A stretch of DNA of 64,000 bases, taken from the NCBI GenBank assembly GCA_025174535.1, contig JALBUN010000049.1, positions 868,001 through 932,000 of the forward strand. Reading direction: 5' to 3'. The notes beneath the pieces are model-generated. The model saw only the letters and a list, made by a program, of their open reading frames with translations, searched no databases and was not told where the DNA came from. The position numbers were made by a program, and so were the translations under genes. This document shows positions 9,831 through 21,461 of this stretch, one piece after another (the stretch's first letter is position 1; each line of letters starts with the position of its first letter). Source of the stretch: Cantharellus purpuraceus. Lineage: Eukaryota; Basidiomycota; Agaricomycetes; Cantharellales; Hydnaceae.

Positions 9831-10949
9831 CTATTTTTTTTGGTCCGTCGTGGCGTTGGCAGCGCGGCCCTTTGCCTTTGCTGCGGACAAGGTTGCCTTG
9901 TTGCAATCCTTGACTTGGTGACCAGGCTTTCTGCAGAACAGACAGAGGTTGTTGTCCATGCGGCACTGGTGTTCCTGCTGGGTGAGTTTTCTGTCCTTCC
10001 CCAGCTTGGTGGAGAGGTCCGGAGTACTCTTGCAAGCTCCGGTATTATTACTTGTGCCGGAATTGTTCTGTCCGGAACCAGAAGCGGCAGCGTTACCAGT
10101 GTTTGACTTCTGGCCTGAGTTGGCGGTGGCCTGCTTATTGGACCCCTTGTTGGACTTTGGGGTCTTGTCTGATGATTTGTCCAATTTGTTGTTGGCTGAA
10201 TTTTCGCAGGAGACCTCGGATTGACGTTCCCAATAACGGGCATCAATGGATTGGGCGAGCTTGTGAAGGGTAACCAAAGTATCCGGCTTACCGACATGTG
10301 ATATCTCGTCCTTGATGCGGGATGGGAGTCCGACGTAAAATTGGCGTCAGAGTGCGGCATCGCCCCATTGGACTTTCGGAGCTAGCTGCTGGAAACTCAC
10401 AATGTATTTTGCGATTTTGTGATTTTCCTTCATCCAAAGTCAATTGAGTTCATTCTCGGCATCGGCCTCGGGGTTGCACGGACCAAAATTGGTCCGAAGT
10501 TCGGAGATGAAGTCAGAGTAGTCCTCTGACCATATCGGGTCATCGGAGTCGTCCATGAGCGCTGGCTCGAAGTAGTCCAGTGCGGTGCCCTTGAGATAGG
10601 ACATGGCGAAGGTGACCTTCACCTGGTCGGATGTGAATGCGTCAGGGCGGTCGTGGAAATTCAACTGGCATTGCACCAAGAATGGCTGGAGCTTGCGCGG
10701 ATTGGAGCCATCGAATGGGTCAGGTTCTCAGACCTTGGTCCGGGACTTGGGGGCTTGTGGGTTATGGATGCTGCTAGTGAGCAGGGAGATGGCTTGTGCC
10801 AGATTTGGAGAGGGCGGGGTGTCGTCTTCTTCATTGACGGCCTCTATGTGGTCCATCAGTTCTTCAACGACCTCGGGGATGGTGTCGATGCTGGGAGTGG
10901 GCACCTCAATGGTTCATGCATGTTCAGAATTGGCAGTGGATCGTGGCAT
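9831..10949 (-). pseudogene. Outer chromovirus copy, gag
   Basis: Gag starts at ATG 10949 and ends at TAG 9831-9833, directly after the same eight-base slippery run as in the inner copy. The capsid core and a zinc knuckle (C-x2-C-x4-H-x4-C near 9900-9950) are present. TGA codons shared with the inner copy lie near 10913 and 10726. The base missing from the inner gag near 2201 is present here. A further TGA is visible in the region around 10350. Confidence 0.88.
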
Positions 10950-10981
10950 TGGTAGGAGTGAGTATGGCAGTTTGAATATAC

Positions 10982-11514
10982 TGTTACGCACTAGGTCCAA
11001 TTGGGGGTCGGAGATTGGGTCGGAGATTGGGTTGGAGATCGAGGTCGGAGGTCGGGTCGGAGTCGGAGTACATCACGGGGGTCGGAATGGACTTGGCTTC
11101 AGCTTATGTGCTGCGCCCTCACTGATACCGGTGTCTGAGATTTTGAAGACGGAGTACAACTTAGAGAGTTAGGATCAGACTTAGGAACTAGGTGTGATTC
11201 GATATTCGAACTGGGGAATGAAGTCCCCAGTTGGGCAACTTAAATAAATATTTTGAAATCTAATAATAATCACTCCGGTGATGGGTCTCCGAGGCCGACG
11301 GCCTTACATGAGTATGTCCGAGTCCGATGGGGACAGATGTCTGGGTTCCTATGGTGATGCTGATGCATCAATCGGAACCGGAGACGGATGGGCAGAATCG
11401 GCGGTGACAATCGGACAGGTAGATGGAGACGTGGCGGTTTCCAAATGGAGTATAGATTTCATATGCGTGGGGATCTGAGTGGAGTATAGATTTCATATGC
11501 ACGGGGATCTGAGT
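10982..11514 (-). repeat. 5' LTR of the outer chromovirus copy, truncated at its start
   Basis: Read on the minus strand, the LTR ends at 10982 (TGTTACGCAC on the plus strand) and gag follows. Its outer end lacks the first ~40 bases of the normal LTR. Instead there is a 34 bp duplication, then a head-to-head junction with another LTR. Confidence 0.88.
11447..11514. repeat. 34 bp tandem duplication at an LTR junction
   Basis: Units 11447-11480 and 11481-11514 both run from GGAGTATAG to GATCTGAGT and differ at two bases. The next bases, from 11515, are the same LTR segment in reverse orientation, so the junction is a near-palindrome that can fold. Confidence 0.85.
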
Positions 11515-12515
11515 GGATCCCCACGCATATGAAATCTATACTCCATTTGGAAACCATCACGTCTCCATTAATCTGTCTGATTGTCACAGTCTGTTATGAC
11601 TATATTCATTAACACCCAGATCCCCATCCGATCCACTCAGATCCCTGCACATATGAAATCTATACTCCATTTGGAAACCATCACGTCTCCATTTATCTGT
11701 CTGATTGTCACCACCGATTCCACCCATCCGTCTCCGGTTCCGATTGATGCATCAGCATCACCATAGGAACCCAGACATCTGTCCCCGTTGGACTTGGACA
11801 TACTCATGTAAGGCCATCGGCCTCGGAGGCCCATCACCAGAGTAATTATTATTAGATTTCAAATATGTATTTAAGCTGTCTGACTGGGGACTTCATTCCC
11901 CAGTTCGAATATCGAATCACACCTAGTTCCTAAGTCTGATCCTAACTCTCTAAGTTGTACTCCGTCTCCAAAATCTCAGACACCAGTATTAGTGAGGGCG
12001 CAGCACATAAGCTGAAGCCAAGTCCATTCAGACCCCCACGATGTACCCCAACTCCATCTCCAACTCCGACCAAACCTCCAACCCAATCTCCGACCCCGAA
12101 TCGGACCTAGTGCATAACACAGTCGATCTCATTCATCCGCCTCTGGTTCCAATTGATGCATCAGCATCACCATAGGAACCCAGACATCCATCCCCGTCAG
12201 ACTTGGACATATTCATGTAAGGCTGTTGGCCTCGGAGACCCATCACTGGAGTAATTATTATTAGATTTCAAATATGTATTTAAGTTGCCTGACTGGAGAC
12301 TTCATTCCCTAGTTTGAATATCGAATCATGCCTAGCTCCTAAGTCTGATCCTAACTATCTAAGTTGTACTCCATCTCTGAAATCTCAGACACAGGTATTA
12401 GTGAGGGTGCAGCACATAAGCTGAAGCCAAGTCCATTCCAACCCCCATGATGCACCCCAATCCCTGCTCCAACTCTGACCGTCAACTCCAACCCAATCTG
12501 ACCTAGTGTGTAACA
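11515..12515 (+). repeat. Older truncated LTR of the chromovirus family, split by a solo LTR
   Basis: Segments 11515-11591 and 12125-12515 together make one plus-strand LTR missing its first ~40 bp, ending TAGTGTGTAACA. The interruption is the solo LTR at 11592-12119. It has more CpG loss than the other copies. No element body follows it at 12516. Confidence 0.85.
11592..12119 (+). repeat. Solo LTR of the chromovirus family, target duplication CAGTC
   Basis: A complete 528 bp LTR, from TGTTATGAC to GCATAACA, flanked by CAGTC at 11587-11591 and 12120-12124. No internal region is present, so it arose by recombination between the two LTRs of a former full element that had inserted into an older LTR. 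Confidence 0.92.
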
Positions 12516-12757
12516 CATTGGCCATACCATTCACAGAACGGACTGTACCAATGTGCAGAGTTATCAAGAGAATGACTCTGCTGGCTTGCGCTGATAACAC
12601 CAGTCTTATCGTCACTCTACCAACCACACTGGTAGACACACTTGCCCTCATACAGGGGTGGCAAGTAACCCTAATGGGGTCCCCCAGGCCATCCAACAGG
12701 AGTCGGATGGCACTATGAACTTGTCCAATGTAGACATCTGGATGTGCAAAAGGCCAC
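12516..12757. other. Unassigned sequence between LTR and repeat copy
   Basis: I see no gene here. The sequence does not match the chromovirus interior after its LTR. A minus-strand frame crosses it, but I recognise nothing in it. Confidence 0.4.
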
Positions 12758-13575
12758 TGTTTTGGAACCCACAAAATTATGGTGTTAGGGCAAACTCTAA
12801 ATCACCACAATTCCATGAATGAACAGCTGAGAAGAATATCAAATCCTACTGCAGCACAACTCCAGAAACAATTTAACATTTGTACTTTGGTTACAATCTG
12901 TTGTAATGGTCAATGCAGACGATACACAGGAAGGTAATACATTTCTTAGCAGTAGGGAATGAATAGGACTTCCAGAGTCTAGAGTTCATGGACGCTTAGG
13001 GGTCCAGATATTCCAAAAAGAGGTGAATGCACTTAGAGGCTAAAGGAAGTAGGTGGATGAATCCAACCGTCCAACCAGTGACACTCTGAAGCGGGTAACA
13101 GCAATGTGTGAAGTAGTCTAGCAACTGCTTCACACAAGTTCAAGATCCTAATGCTCTGCAAAGGCAGTACACACTAGTAACTTAAACAAAGAGCACTAAT
13201 GGCAGGACTATCGACAGACAATCTCACCCTGTAGATTTGTAGTCATGCGAGGTAGATACTACACTCACACCCAAAGCAGGACAATCACTACTTTGAGTGC
13301 AATCGAATACAGTTACACAACTGTAAGTGACCCTTGAACTGGACAATCAACAGTTACTGAGATATAGAGGATGACACTGTATGTCACTCTAGTCACACTG
13401 ATGTGCAAATGATGGGGTAGAAATGGTTATTTATTCAGAGGCAGAATGGGCTCCTTTTATATTGTATTTACAGGAGCTGACTAATACTACTGGAAACTTC
13501 TACCTATTAATAGATGGAAACTACTGGAAGCTAGTGGAATATGTGAGAAGGGGGTGGAAGTTTCCTAGCCAATGA
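12758..13575 (+). repeat. Repeat family X, copy A
   Basis: Begins TGTTTTGGAACCC and matches 19042-19900 along its length, with a common block starting AGAGGCAGAATGG near 13436. No coding capacity is visible. Similarity to the other copies fades near 13575. The TG start could be that of an LTR or of a DNA-transposon terminal repeat. Confidence 0.8.
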
Positions 13576-13584
13576 GCTGCTTGG

Positions 13585-13762
13585 ATTTGCTCTGACTCAT
13601 GGCATGAGTCATGAATGGAGTCATAGTGTGACTCAGAGCAGGAGTCATAGTATGAGTAATCACAGGAGTCATGGTATGAGTCATGGAAGGAGTCATAGCA
13701 TGAGTCATGGAAGGAGTCATAGCATGAGTCATGGCAGGAGTCATTGCATGAGTCACCATTAC
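13585..13762. repeat. Minisatellite rich in TGAGTCA/TGACTCA
   Basis: Imperfect tandem units of about 24 bp of the form GGAGTCATAGCATGAGTCAT run through this block. They contain several copies of TGAGTCA or TGACTCA, the heptamer bound by AP-1/Gcn4-type bZIP proteins. More copies follow at about 13928 and 13947. No gene starts nearby, so function is not implied. Confidence 0.85.
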
Positions 13763-13993
13763 CCAAATAACTCGGTCAATACTTCGTTTCCCGGGATGAT
13801 CAGCACAGCTATGGGTAGGCACAGCTTCTATTGAACTCTCCACTGAAAATGGAGTCAGGAGGTGCAGTGGTTGTGAAGATATTGAGGATTTACTGGCAGT
13901 GGTGACCAGATTGAGTCGGAGATTGAAATGAGTCATGTGATCGAAAATGAGTCAGTTGTCCGGGTGACTCCGGCTGACTTTGAAGCTGCTGAC

Positions 13994-14682
13994 ATCTGCG
14001 AAGGTTTGTGGGTCCATGTGGGTCCCAAAACTTCGCCCAGCAGAACAACAAGGTTGTGGACTCATTTCTGCATGGAAAATTCCTGAAAAATATGAAAAAA
14101 TAGAGAATATTTGAATGGCCCTGAATCAAGAGAAAGCAGCACATATATGCTGATATTTAAGGCCATGAAGTGAAATTGTACAGTTTCGGGACTTTAAACA
14201 AGATCTTTTAAGAGAAAACCAGTTCCCATACAGCCACTCCCAAGAAGGGTTCTTCTGCATTCAAGAAGAACCTTTGGACTATGTTCCAGAATCCCAGCCA
14301 CTGGAAATCATTGACCAGTGGTCAAAAGTTCTCACCAACTCTTGGTGACACCTTTCATGCTTCAGTCACTGGAGCGTATGATTGGGGGAATCGCTCCCCC
14401 AAAGAACATACTGAATTAGAGCTTGTGCTCTGGTTTGTGTATGGGAACCACCTTTTCCCTATCAAATCCTATTTATGCAGCACCAATGTGCTATACTTTG
14501 CTTTTCCATTCCTAAATATCAGCATATATTTGATGCTTGTACCTGTAATGGACTTATTCAAATATTCTCTATTTTTCCATATTTTTTTGGGAATATTCCA
14601 TGCAGAACTCAGCCCAGAATGATTTATTTCTGCTGTGCTACAGTTGTGGACCCATAGGTGCCCACAAACCTTTGCACAGCTG
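13994..14682. mobile_element. Small fold-back (MITE-like) element
   Basis: The arms 13994-14160 and 14512-14682 are inverted, imperfect copies of each other, sharing for example AGGTTTGTGGG near the ends and ATAGAGAATATTTGAAT within. The spacer is about 350 bp and has no credible gene. Clear target duplications were not found. Confidence 0.6.
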
Positions 14683-14763
14683 GCTCTCCACCTTTGGACC
14701 AGGCATTTGGCTTGAATTCAAGCTCAGATGTCTCTGATCAATAAATATTCTGTAACTTTAGGT

Positions 14764-15059
14764 TGAATATGTTAGAGGCAGAATGACCCCCTTATATGTT
14801 GTATTTACAGGGGCTGACTAAAGCTTCTGGAATATTCTATTAATAGATGGAAACTACTGGAAGGTTGTGGAAGGTGGAAGAAAGGGGTAGAATATTCCAA
14901 GCAAATCACAAGTTCTGATCACTGGACTAACACTGATCAGGAGCTGAATAATGGTTCTGGAATGTTCTATCTAATAATAGAAGGAAACAGCTAGAATGTT
15001 ATGGAAAGGGGTAGAATATTCCAAGGCAATCACCTGATCTGATCACCCATCACCTGATC
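14764..15059 (+). repeat. Repeat family X, partial copy D
   Basis: It matches 19735-20030 closely, starting at AGAGGCAGAATG and ending CATCACCTGATC, where the Copia LTR begins. It lacks the TGTTTTGGAACCC half. The Copia element probably inserted into this copy. Confidence 0.8.
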
Positions 15060-15194
15060 TGTTGGAAAAGAGAGGACTTTTTTATTACTCAATCATAAAG
15101 TGATACATATAGCGCTATGTGAGTTGCTAGAACATTCTTTGTATAAGGTTTGTATTGGCTTGCCGGCACTGCTCGGTCATCAATATTCCCAACA
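15060..15194 (-). repeat. Copia 3' LTR (135 bp)
   Basis: On the minus strand it starts TGTTGGGAATATTG just after the purine tract GAGGGGGAG (15195-15205 region) and ends TTTTCCAACA, giving short terminal inverted repeats TGTTGG/CCAACA. It is unusually short. It contains an AATAAA-type signal. Confidence 0.75.
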
Positions 15195-15205
15195 CTCCCC
15201 CTCAA

Positions 15206-18200
15206 CCTTGCGTAGACCGATCCTGCTGGTCAAGTCTTCATGTTTGGGTCATGGGAGAGGTTTGGTCAATATGTCGGCGAGGTTGTCCTCCGATGCACAG
15301 TGGTCCACCATGGTCTCTCACGAGATCACTTTGTCGCGGATGTAGTGGTGCTGTATGTCGATGTGCTTGCTACGAGCGTGGAACCTAATGCTGTTTGCAA
15401 AGTCTATCGAAGATAAGTTGTCGGCAAACATCATAATAAACTCTTGGGGGTGTATGTTCAGTTTGATTGACAGGGTACACAGCCATATGGCTTCGTGGGA
15501 CGCTCGGCTGACAGCCATGTACTCGGCTTCCATGCTGGATAGAGCGATGGTGGGTTGCTTCTTAGAACTCCATGTGATTGGTCCTCCAGTGGTCAGATAC
15601 ACATATCCCGAGATTGACTTTCGGTCTGATGGATCATTGCCCCAGTCAGCGTCCAAATATCCAAAGATTTCATGGGTTGCTGACTTCGTATAGATGATGC
15701 CGAGATTGCGTGTTCCGTTGAGATATCGGAATACATGTTTGACCGCTGTCCAGTGTTGTGGCGATGGATTGGATGTGAATTGGCTCAGGTGTTGGACAGC
15801 ATAGGCGATGTCTGGGCGTGTACCTAATGCTGCATACATCAGGGAACCGATGGCTGCTCCATATTGTGGCAAGTCATGCTTTTCCTCGTCCAGGGTTTTG
15901 GTCAGCTTGATATTGGGATCCATTGGCATTGCTACAGGATGTGAGTTTGCCATGCTGAATCTTTCTAGGATCTTGCTGATGTACTGGGATTGGACGATAG
16001 TGGTGGATCCTTTGTTGAGATCACGTGTGACTTGAAGTCCAACAATTTGTTTGATTTTGCCAAGGTCGGTGATAGTGAAGCACGTTTGCAGTTGTGACTT
16101 CAGTCGTACCATGGATGCGTCATTGTTTGTGAACAGAGCCATGTCATCGACGTGTACGGCTACTATGGTCAGTTCAGTCTCCGTATTCCTGATGTAGATG
16201 CACTGATCCGAGTAGAGCCTCTGGAATTTCAGTTCGATGAACGTCGAGTTCAATTTCTCGTTCCAAATTCGGCCTGATTGCCATAGCCCATAGATGGATT
16301 TTACCAGCTTGCAGACACAGTTTGTTCCATCTTCATATCCAGGTGGTTGATTCATATATATGGTTTCCTGTAGGTCACCATTCAGGTACGCTCCGACCAC
16401 ATCCACTACGTGTATTACAAGGTTTTCTTGGGTAGCAAGTGTGATCAGGTAACGCAGGGTTTCCAGTTGCATTACAGGAGCGAATGTCATGGTGAAGTCG
16501 ATGCTGGGGATCTGAGAGAAGCCTTTGACGACAAGGCGTGACTTGTACTTGACAATTATGCCGATGAAGTTGCACTTGGTGCGGAAGACCCATTTGTTTG
16601 GAATTGCAGTCCTTCCAGGTGGCAGTTCCACTAGTATGTAAGTGCCAATCTCTTCATGTTGTAGGATCTCCTTGTCCATGGATTTACACCATTCTGGCCA
16701 GTCTTGTCGCTCCTGCGCCTCTTGTATAGATTTAGGATCGTCATCAACAGTGGTGCTGATTAGCGCATAGTCGATGGTTGTGTCAGCGTTGGCAGGTACA
16801 TGGTGTCACCATTCTTGTGGGCCACGTGCATTGGGGTTGTTTAGCAAGTGGTAGTTGACCGGTATTTTTGATGCGATGCGTTTGCTATGTTCCCTTGCAG
16901 TGGGTGAGGCGCTGGTGGTTTCCGCAGTGGAGTTCCGTGGCAACAGTGGTCATATGGGTGTTGTGAGTGAGGGTGCACTCGCATCCAATTGGGGCTTGCC
17001 ATTGTTGGCTTGCTCCCCCTCAAGTTCAATCGGGGGTGTGATTATGGTCTCCTGGTGGTGTGTGTCAGGTATGTCATCAGTAAATGTTATGTTGCGACTC
17101 GTCTGAACTTGTTTTGTGATGGGTTGTAGTATCGGTACCCCTTCGTGGCGTCAGAGATCCCTGTGAATATGAACTGTTTGGACTTCGGTTCTAATTTGGA
17201 TTGTTTTCCATCCTGTTGAAGTACCCAACACTTCTGTCCAAACTCCTGTAGGTGTAACACGTTTGGCTTCGTTCCTTTGAAGAGTTCGTCAGGAGTATAT
17301 GGGCCTTTGATTGCACATGTGGGAGATCTGTTCTTGAGATACACAGCATATGCAACAGCTTCTTTCCACAGTGTGAGCGGTAAATTGTGCTGTGTGATCA
17401 TTGCACGTGCGTGTTCAACAACGGTCCTGTTAATGCGTTCGGCAATGCCATTCTGTGCAGGAGAGTGAGCTGTGGTGACTTCAAGTAGGATACCGCACTC
17501 GAGTAGAGCCTCTCAAGGTCCTTATTCACATATTCTCTGCCGCCATCAACACGAAGCTTCTTGAGACGGTGTCTGGTCTGAGTTTCAATGTAACCCTTAT
17601 AGTATTTGAACTTCATGATGACTTCCGACTTTTGCTTCATAAAGTATACCGTTGTTCTGCGTGATTTGCCATCAGTGAATGAGACAAAATAATGCTCTCC
17701 ACCTGGTGCCGTAGTGCGTGCAGGTCCCCATACATCTGAAACAGTCAAGTCGCCGATGTCTGCTACCTGTGTGTGTGACTCTTTTGGGAACGGAGTGACG
17801 TGCTGTTTGGATTGCACACATATGTCGCACTGGCCAGATGCCTCAATGCTCTCGTTCACTTCCATCCCATCGACCATCCCTTTTTGCTTAAGCATTTTCA
17901 CTGCACCCATGTTCATGTGTCCAAAGACTCGGTGCCATTCGTCCCAAGTGCGTGATATCCCTGCTGTGTATGCTCATTCGGTGTTGGTCTGTGGACTGAC
18001 ATGTAAGCAGTGTAGTCGTCCTTCTTTAGTACCTTCTGCAATGAGCATTCCATTTGGGGTTCTGATTTCAGCGCGCATGTCTTTGAATAGTACAGAGAAC
18101 TTAGCATCCGTGATTTGGGGAACTGATATCAGGTTGTGGGGGGCTTGTGGCACATGGACAGCATTCCATAGGGTTATTGGGTAGAATCTCCCATTGACAG

Positions 18201-19041
18201 TCAATGTTAAGCGTACTGTTCCTTTGCCGGGTCCGTCAACATTACCGAGGCCTGATACTCAGTGGCCAGGCGTCTCCGTATAATCTTCAAAGAGTGACCT
18301 TTCTTTCACAATGTGGGAAGTGCATGCCAAGTCTGCCAGCCATACAGTTTGGTGGTTGGCTACATATCCAATGTCATCCTGTGTGGTGAATGCATATTCA
18401 TCCTGAGCCTCGTTGGCTTTTGTCTGGTCGCTGTTGTCAGGCTTGGCATCTTGGTCACTGGATTTTTTGGATCTGCATTCGGCCACATAGTGACCCCTTT
18501 TGTTGCAGTTGAAACAGGTAATATGTGGGTTGAACTTCTTCCTGTTCTTGGCAACTAACAAGGTGTCGTCCTCATCTTGGATGCGGATGCGACGATCATG
18601 TTCGAGTATACAGGCAATTAGCTTGGTCGCTTCTGTCAGCGCTGAGCTATCAATTGATGCTATGTAGTTATTCCAGCTATCTGGAAGTGAGGTGAGCAGA
18701 ATGATCGAGAACTCTGCACCGTCGATCTTTTGGCCAAGGTTGTGCAACTCCTCCTGGTGGCTTCACATGGTGCATATGTGCTCCTCGATGGGTGTGGCTT
18801 CCTCGCATTTTGCCCTAAAGAGTTTTCGGTGTGCTAGACGATACCGAGAGGTCCTTGGGTCTCGAGCAGGCTGGCTAGGGTATCCCAGGCTTCCTTTGCC
18901 GACTTTGCGCTCGACACGTACACTAGCATCTTGTCGGCGACACGTAACCTTATCATGGACAGTGCTTGCCGGTCTTTCTTCTTCCATAGCGGTTCTGCTT
19001 CCACGGTGGGAGCCAGATCGTTTTCAATGTACTCCCACAGT
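15206..19041 (-). pseudogene. Copia Gag-Pol polyprotein (broken, N-terminus missing)
   Basis: Reading from the right: a partial Gag (about 19041-18800), a zinc knuckle C-x2-C-x4-H-x4-C near 18470-18520, and a protease whose active site reads Asp-Leu-Ala-Cys-Thr-Ser-His near 18320. Asp-Ser-Ala is usual there, so Ser TCG has probably become Leu TTG. The integrase zinc and core region is 17916-17400, with its C-terminal part at 17401-17087. Reverse transcriptase has Val-His-Val-Asp-Asp near 16155, and RNase H has Tyr-Leu-Asp-Ala-Asp-Trp near 15660. The longest intact frame is 15318-16679. TGA codons at about 15318 and 15267 replace Arg in the conserved tail. Confidence 0.9.
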
Positions 19042-20832
19042 TGTTTTGGAACCCGCAAAATTATGGTGTTAGGGCAAACTCTAAATCACCACAATTCCGT
19101 GAATGAACAGCTGAGAAGAATATCAAACCCTGCTGCAGCACAACTCCAGAAATGATTTAACGTTTGTACTTTGGTTACAATCCTTTGTATTGGTCAATGC
19201 AGACTATACACAGAAAAGTAATACATTTCTTAGCAGCAAGAAATGAATAAGACTTCCAGAGTCTAGAGTTCACGGACACTTAGGGGTCCAGATATTCCAA
19301 AAAGAGGGGAATGCACTTAGAGGCTAAAGGAAGTAGGTGGATGAATCCAACCGTCCAACCGTCCAACCGTCCAACCAGTGGCACTCTGAAGTGGGTAACA
19401 GCGATGTGTGAAGTAGTCTAGCAACTGCTTCACACGAGTTCAAGATTCTAATGCTCTGCAAAGGCAGTACACACTAGTAACTTAAACAAGAGCACTAATG
19501 GCAGGACTATTGACAGACAATCTCACCCTGTAGATTCGTAGTCACGTGAGGCAGATACTACACTCATGCCCAAAGCAGGAATATCACTACTTCGAGTGCA
19601 ATCAAGTACAGTTACACAACTGTAAAAGATCCTTGAACTGGTAATCAACAGTTACTGAGATAGAGGATGACACTGTATGTCACTCTAGTCACACTGGTGT
19701 GCAGAAGATGGGTAGAATATGATGGATATGTTTCTATTTCAGAGGCAGAATGGCCTCCTTATATATTGTATTTACAGGGGCTGAGTAATGCTTCTGGAAT
19801 ATTCTACCTATTAATAGATGGAAGCTACTGGAAGGTTGTGGAAGGTGGAAGAAAGGGGTAGAATATTCCAAGCCAATCACAGGATCTGATCACTGGACTA
19901 ACACTGATCAGGAGCTGAATAATGGTTCTGGAAAGTTCTATCTAATAATAGAAGGAAACAGCTAGAATGTTATGGAAAGGGGTAGAATATTCCAAGGCAA
20001 TCACCTGATTTGATCACCCATCAGCTGATTTGATCCCTGAACTAGGCACTGATCAGGCAAAAAGAAGGGTGTCCACCCTGTTTTCTGCACTGGTTTGGAC
20101 AGCCATGGATAGCCACATCTCAGGTGATGATCTCCATGGAAAATAGTGCCCTGAGAGGCTGTGGTTGTCAACTACCCATCTTCTGCACACCAGTGTGACT
20201 AGAGTGACATACAGTGTCATCCTCTATATCTCAGTAACTGTTGATTACCAGTTCAAGGATCTTTTACAGTTGTGTAACTGTACTTGATTGCACTCGAAGT
20301 AGTGATATTCCTGCTTTGGGCATGAGTGTAGTATCTGCCTCACATGACTATGAATCTACAGGGTGAGATTGTCTGTCAATAGTCCTACCATTAGTGCTCT
20401 TTGTTTAAGTTACTAGTGTGTACTGCCTTTGCAGAGCATTAGAATCTTGAACTCATGTGAAGCAGTTGCTAGACTACTTCACACATTGCTGTTACCTGCT
20501 TCAGAGTGCCACTGGTTGGACAGTTGGATTCATCCACCTACTTCCTTTAGCCTCTAAGTGCATTCCCCTCTTTTTGGAATATCTGGACCCCTAAGCGTCC
20601 ATGAACTCTAGACTCTGGAAGTCTTATTCATTTCTTGCTGCTAAGAAATGTATTACTTTTCTGCGTATAGTCTGCATTGACCAATACAAAGGATTGTAAC
20701 CAAAGTACAAACATTAAATCATTTCTGGAGTTGTGCTGCAGCAGGGTTTGATATTCTTCTCAGCTGTTCATTCACGGAATTGTGGTGATTTAGAGTTTGC
20801 CCTAACACCATAATTTTGCGGGTTCCAAAACA
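19042..20832. mobile_element. 1.8 kb inverted-repeat element (repeat family X, copies B and C)
   Basis: The left arm 19042-19715 (from TGTTTTGGAACCC) and the right arm 20172-20832 (ending GGGTTCCAAAACA) are nearly identical inverted copies of about 0.67 kb. The 456 bp spacer carries the AGAGGCAGAATGG block seen in copies A and D. There is no transposase or other gene. It could be a fold-back DNA transposon or two head-to-head repeats. Flanks ACAGT and GTTTG do not form an obvious duplication. It abuts the broken Copia gag. Confidence 0.7.
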
Positions 20833-21461
20833 GTTTGGGTGATTGGGAGGCATCACCCCCAATTGCGCTGCTATATTAGAGGAGTTTGCTAAACACATTG
20901 CCTCTGGAGCAGCTTTTAACCAGCCCACTAGGGCTGGTAAGCAAAAGCAGGAGACTCAGAGAGTCTCCCAGGCAGCTCATAAAGCTGTTGTTCCAGCTGC
21001 TGGACGTCTAGCTGCCGGACTTCTGGGGAGCAAGGAGAGGAGAGGGGGATTAGAGGGGACAGGGGAGGAATAGGAGCATATAGGAGGCTCAGGAGGTTTG
21101 GAGGGGCAAAGGGGGCAAAGGAGGATGGTTATAGGAATGGAATAGGGAACAGGAGAAGCCCCTGTGAGTTCCAGAACTTCCTGGACATTATTTCGCTTTT
21201 ATTTTCATCATTTCATCATCATGGACATATCCCCCCATCATCATCTCATCATCCATCCCATCATTGACTCAGGACATTCACGAATGACTTCATTCATTCA
21301 TAGGACTTAGTATCATATATAAATCACGTCTGTAATGCACTTGAAAAGATAGAGCAATTATCTCTCACATATTCTGTCTGTGTGTCTGAATCTATTCGTA
21401 TCTGGAATATCTCCAGAATGAACGCGTATTTCTATTAGCTTTTGCATATTCTATTAGAATA
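20833..21461. other. Possible degenerate LTR edge; no gene
   Basis: A purine-rich run (about 21020-21160) is followed by CCTGTGAGTTCC, then a CATCATC-rich stretch. This looks like a polypurine tract followed by an LTR of another Gypsy element, but the far LTR end is not clear. No supported gene. Confidence 0.3.

Larger units (their letters stand above)
15060..19041 (-). mobile_element. Ty1/Copia retrotransposon, 5' end missing
   Basis: A minus-strand Copia element has the order gag, protease, integrase, RT, RNase H, then a polypurine tract and a 135 bp 3' LTR at the left. The right end stops inside gag at 19041, where repeat family X starts. No 5' LTR was found to the right. In-frame TGA codons, again at expected CGA, and other lesions break it. 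Confidence 0.9.

Noticed and set aside
19042..20171. Repeat X copy B as the 5' LTR of the Copia element
   Set aside because: The 3' LTR (15060-15194) is a different 135 bp sequence, and X starts inside gag instead of before it.
12758..20832. One large transposon with family X ends at 12758 and 20832
   Set aside because: Flanking bases do not form a duplication, and the interior is a mosaic of other elements, so separate insertions fit better.
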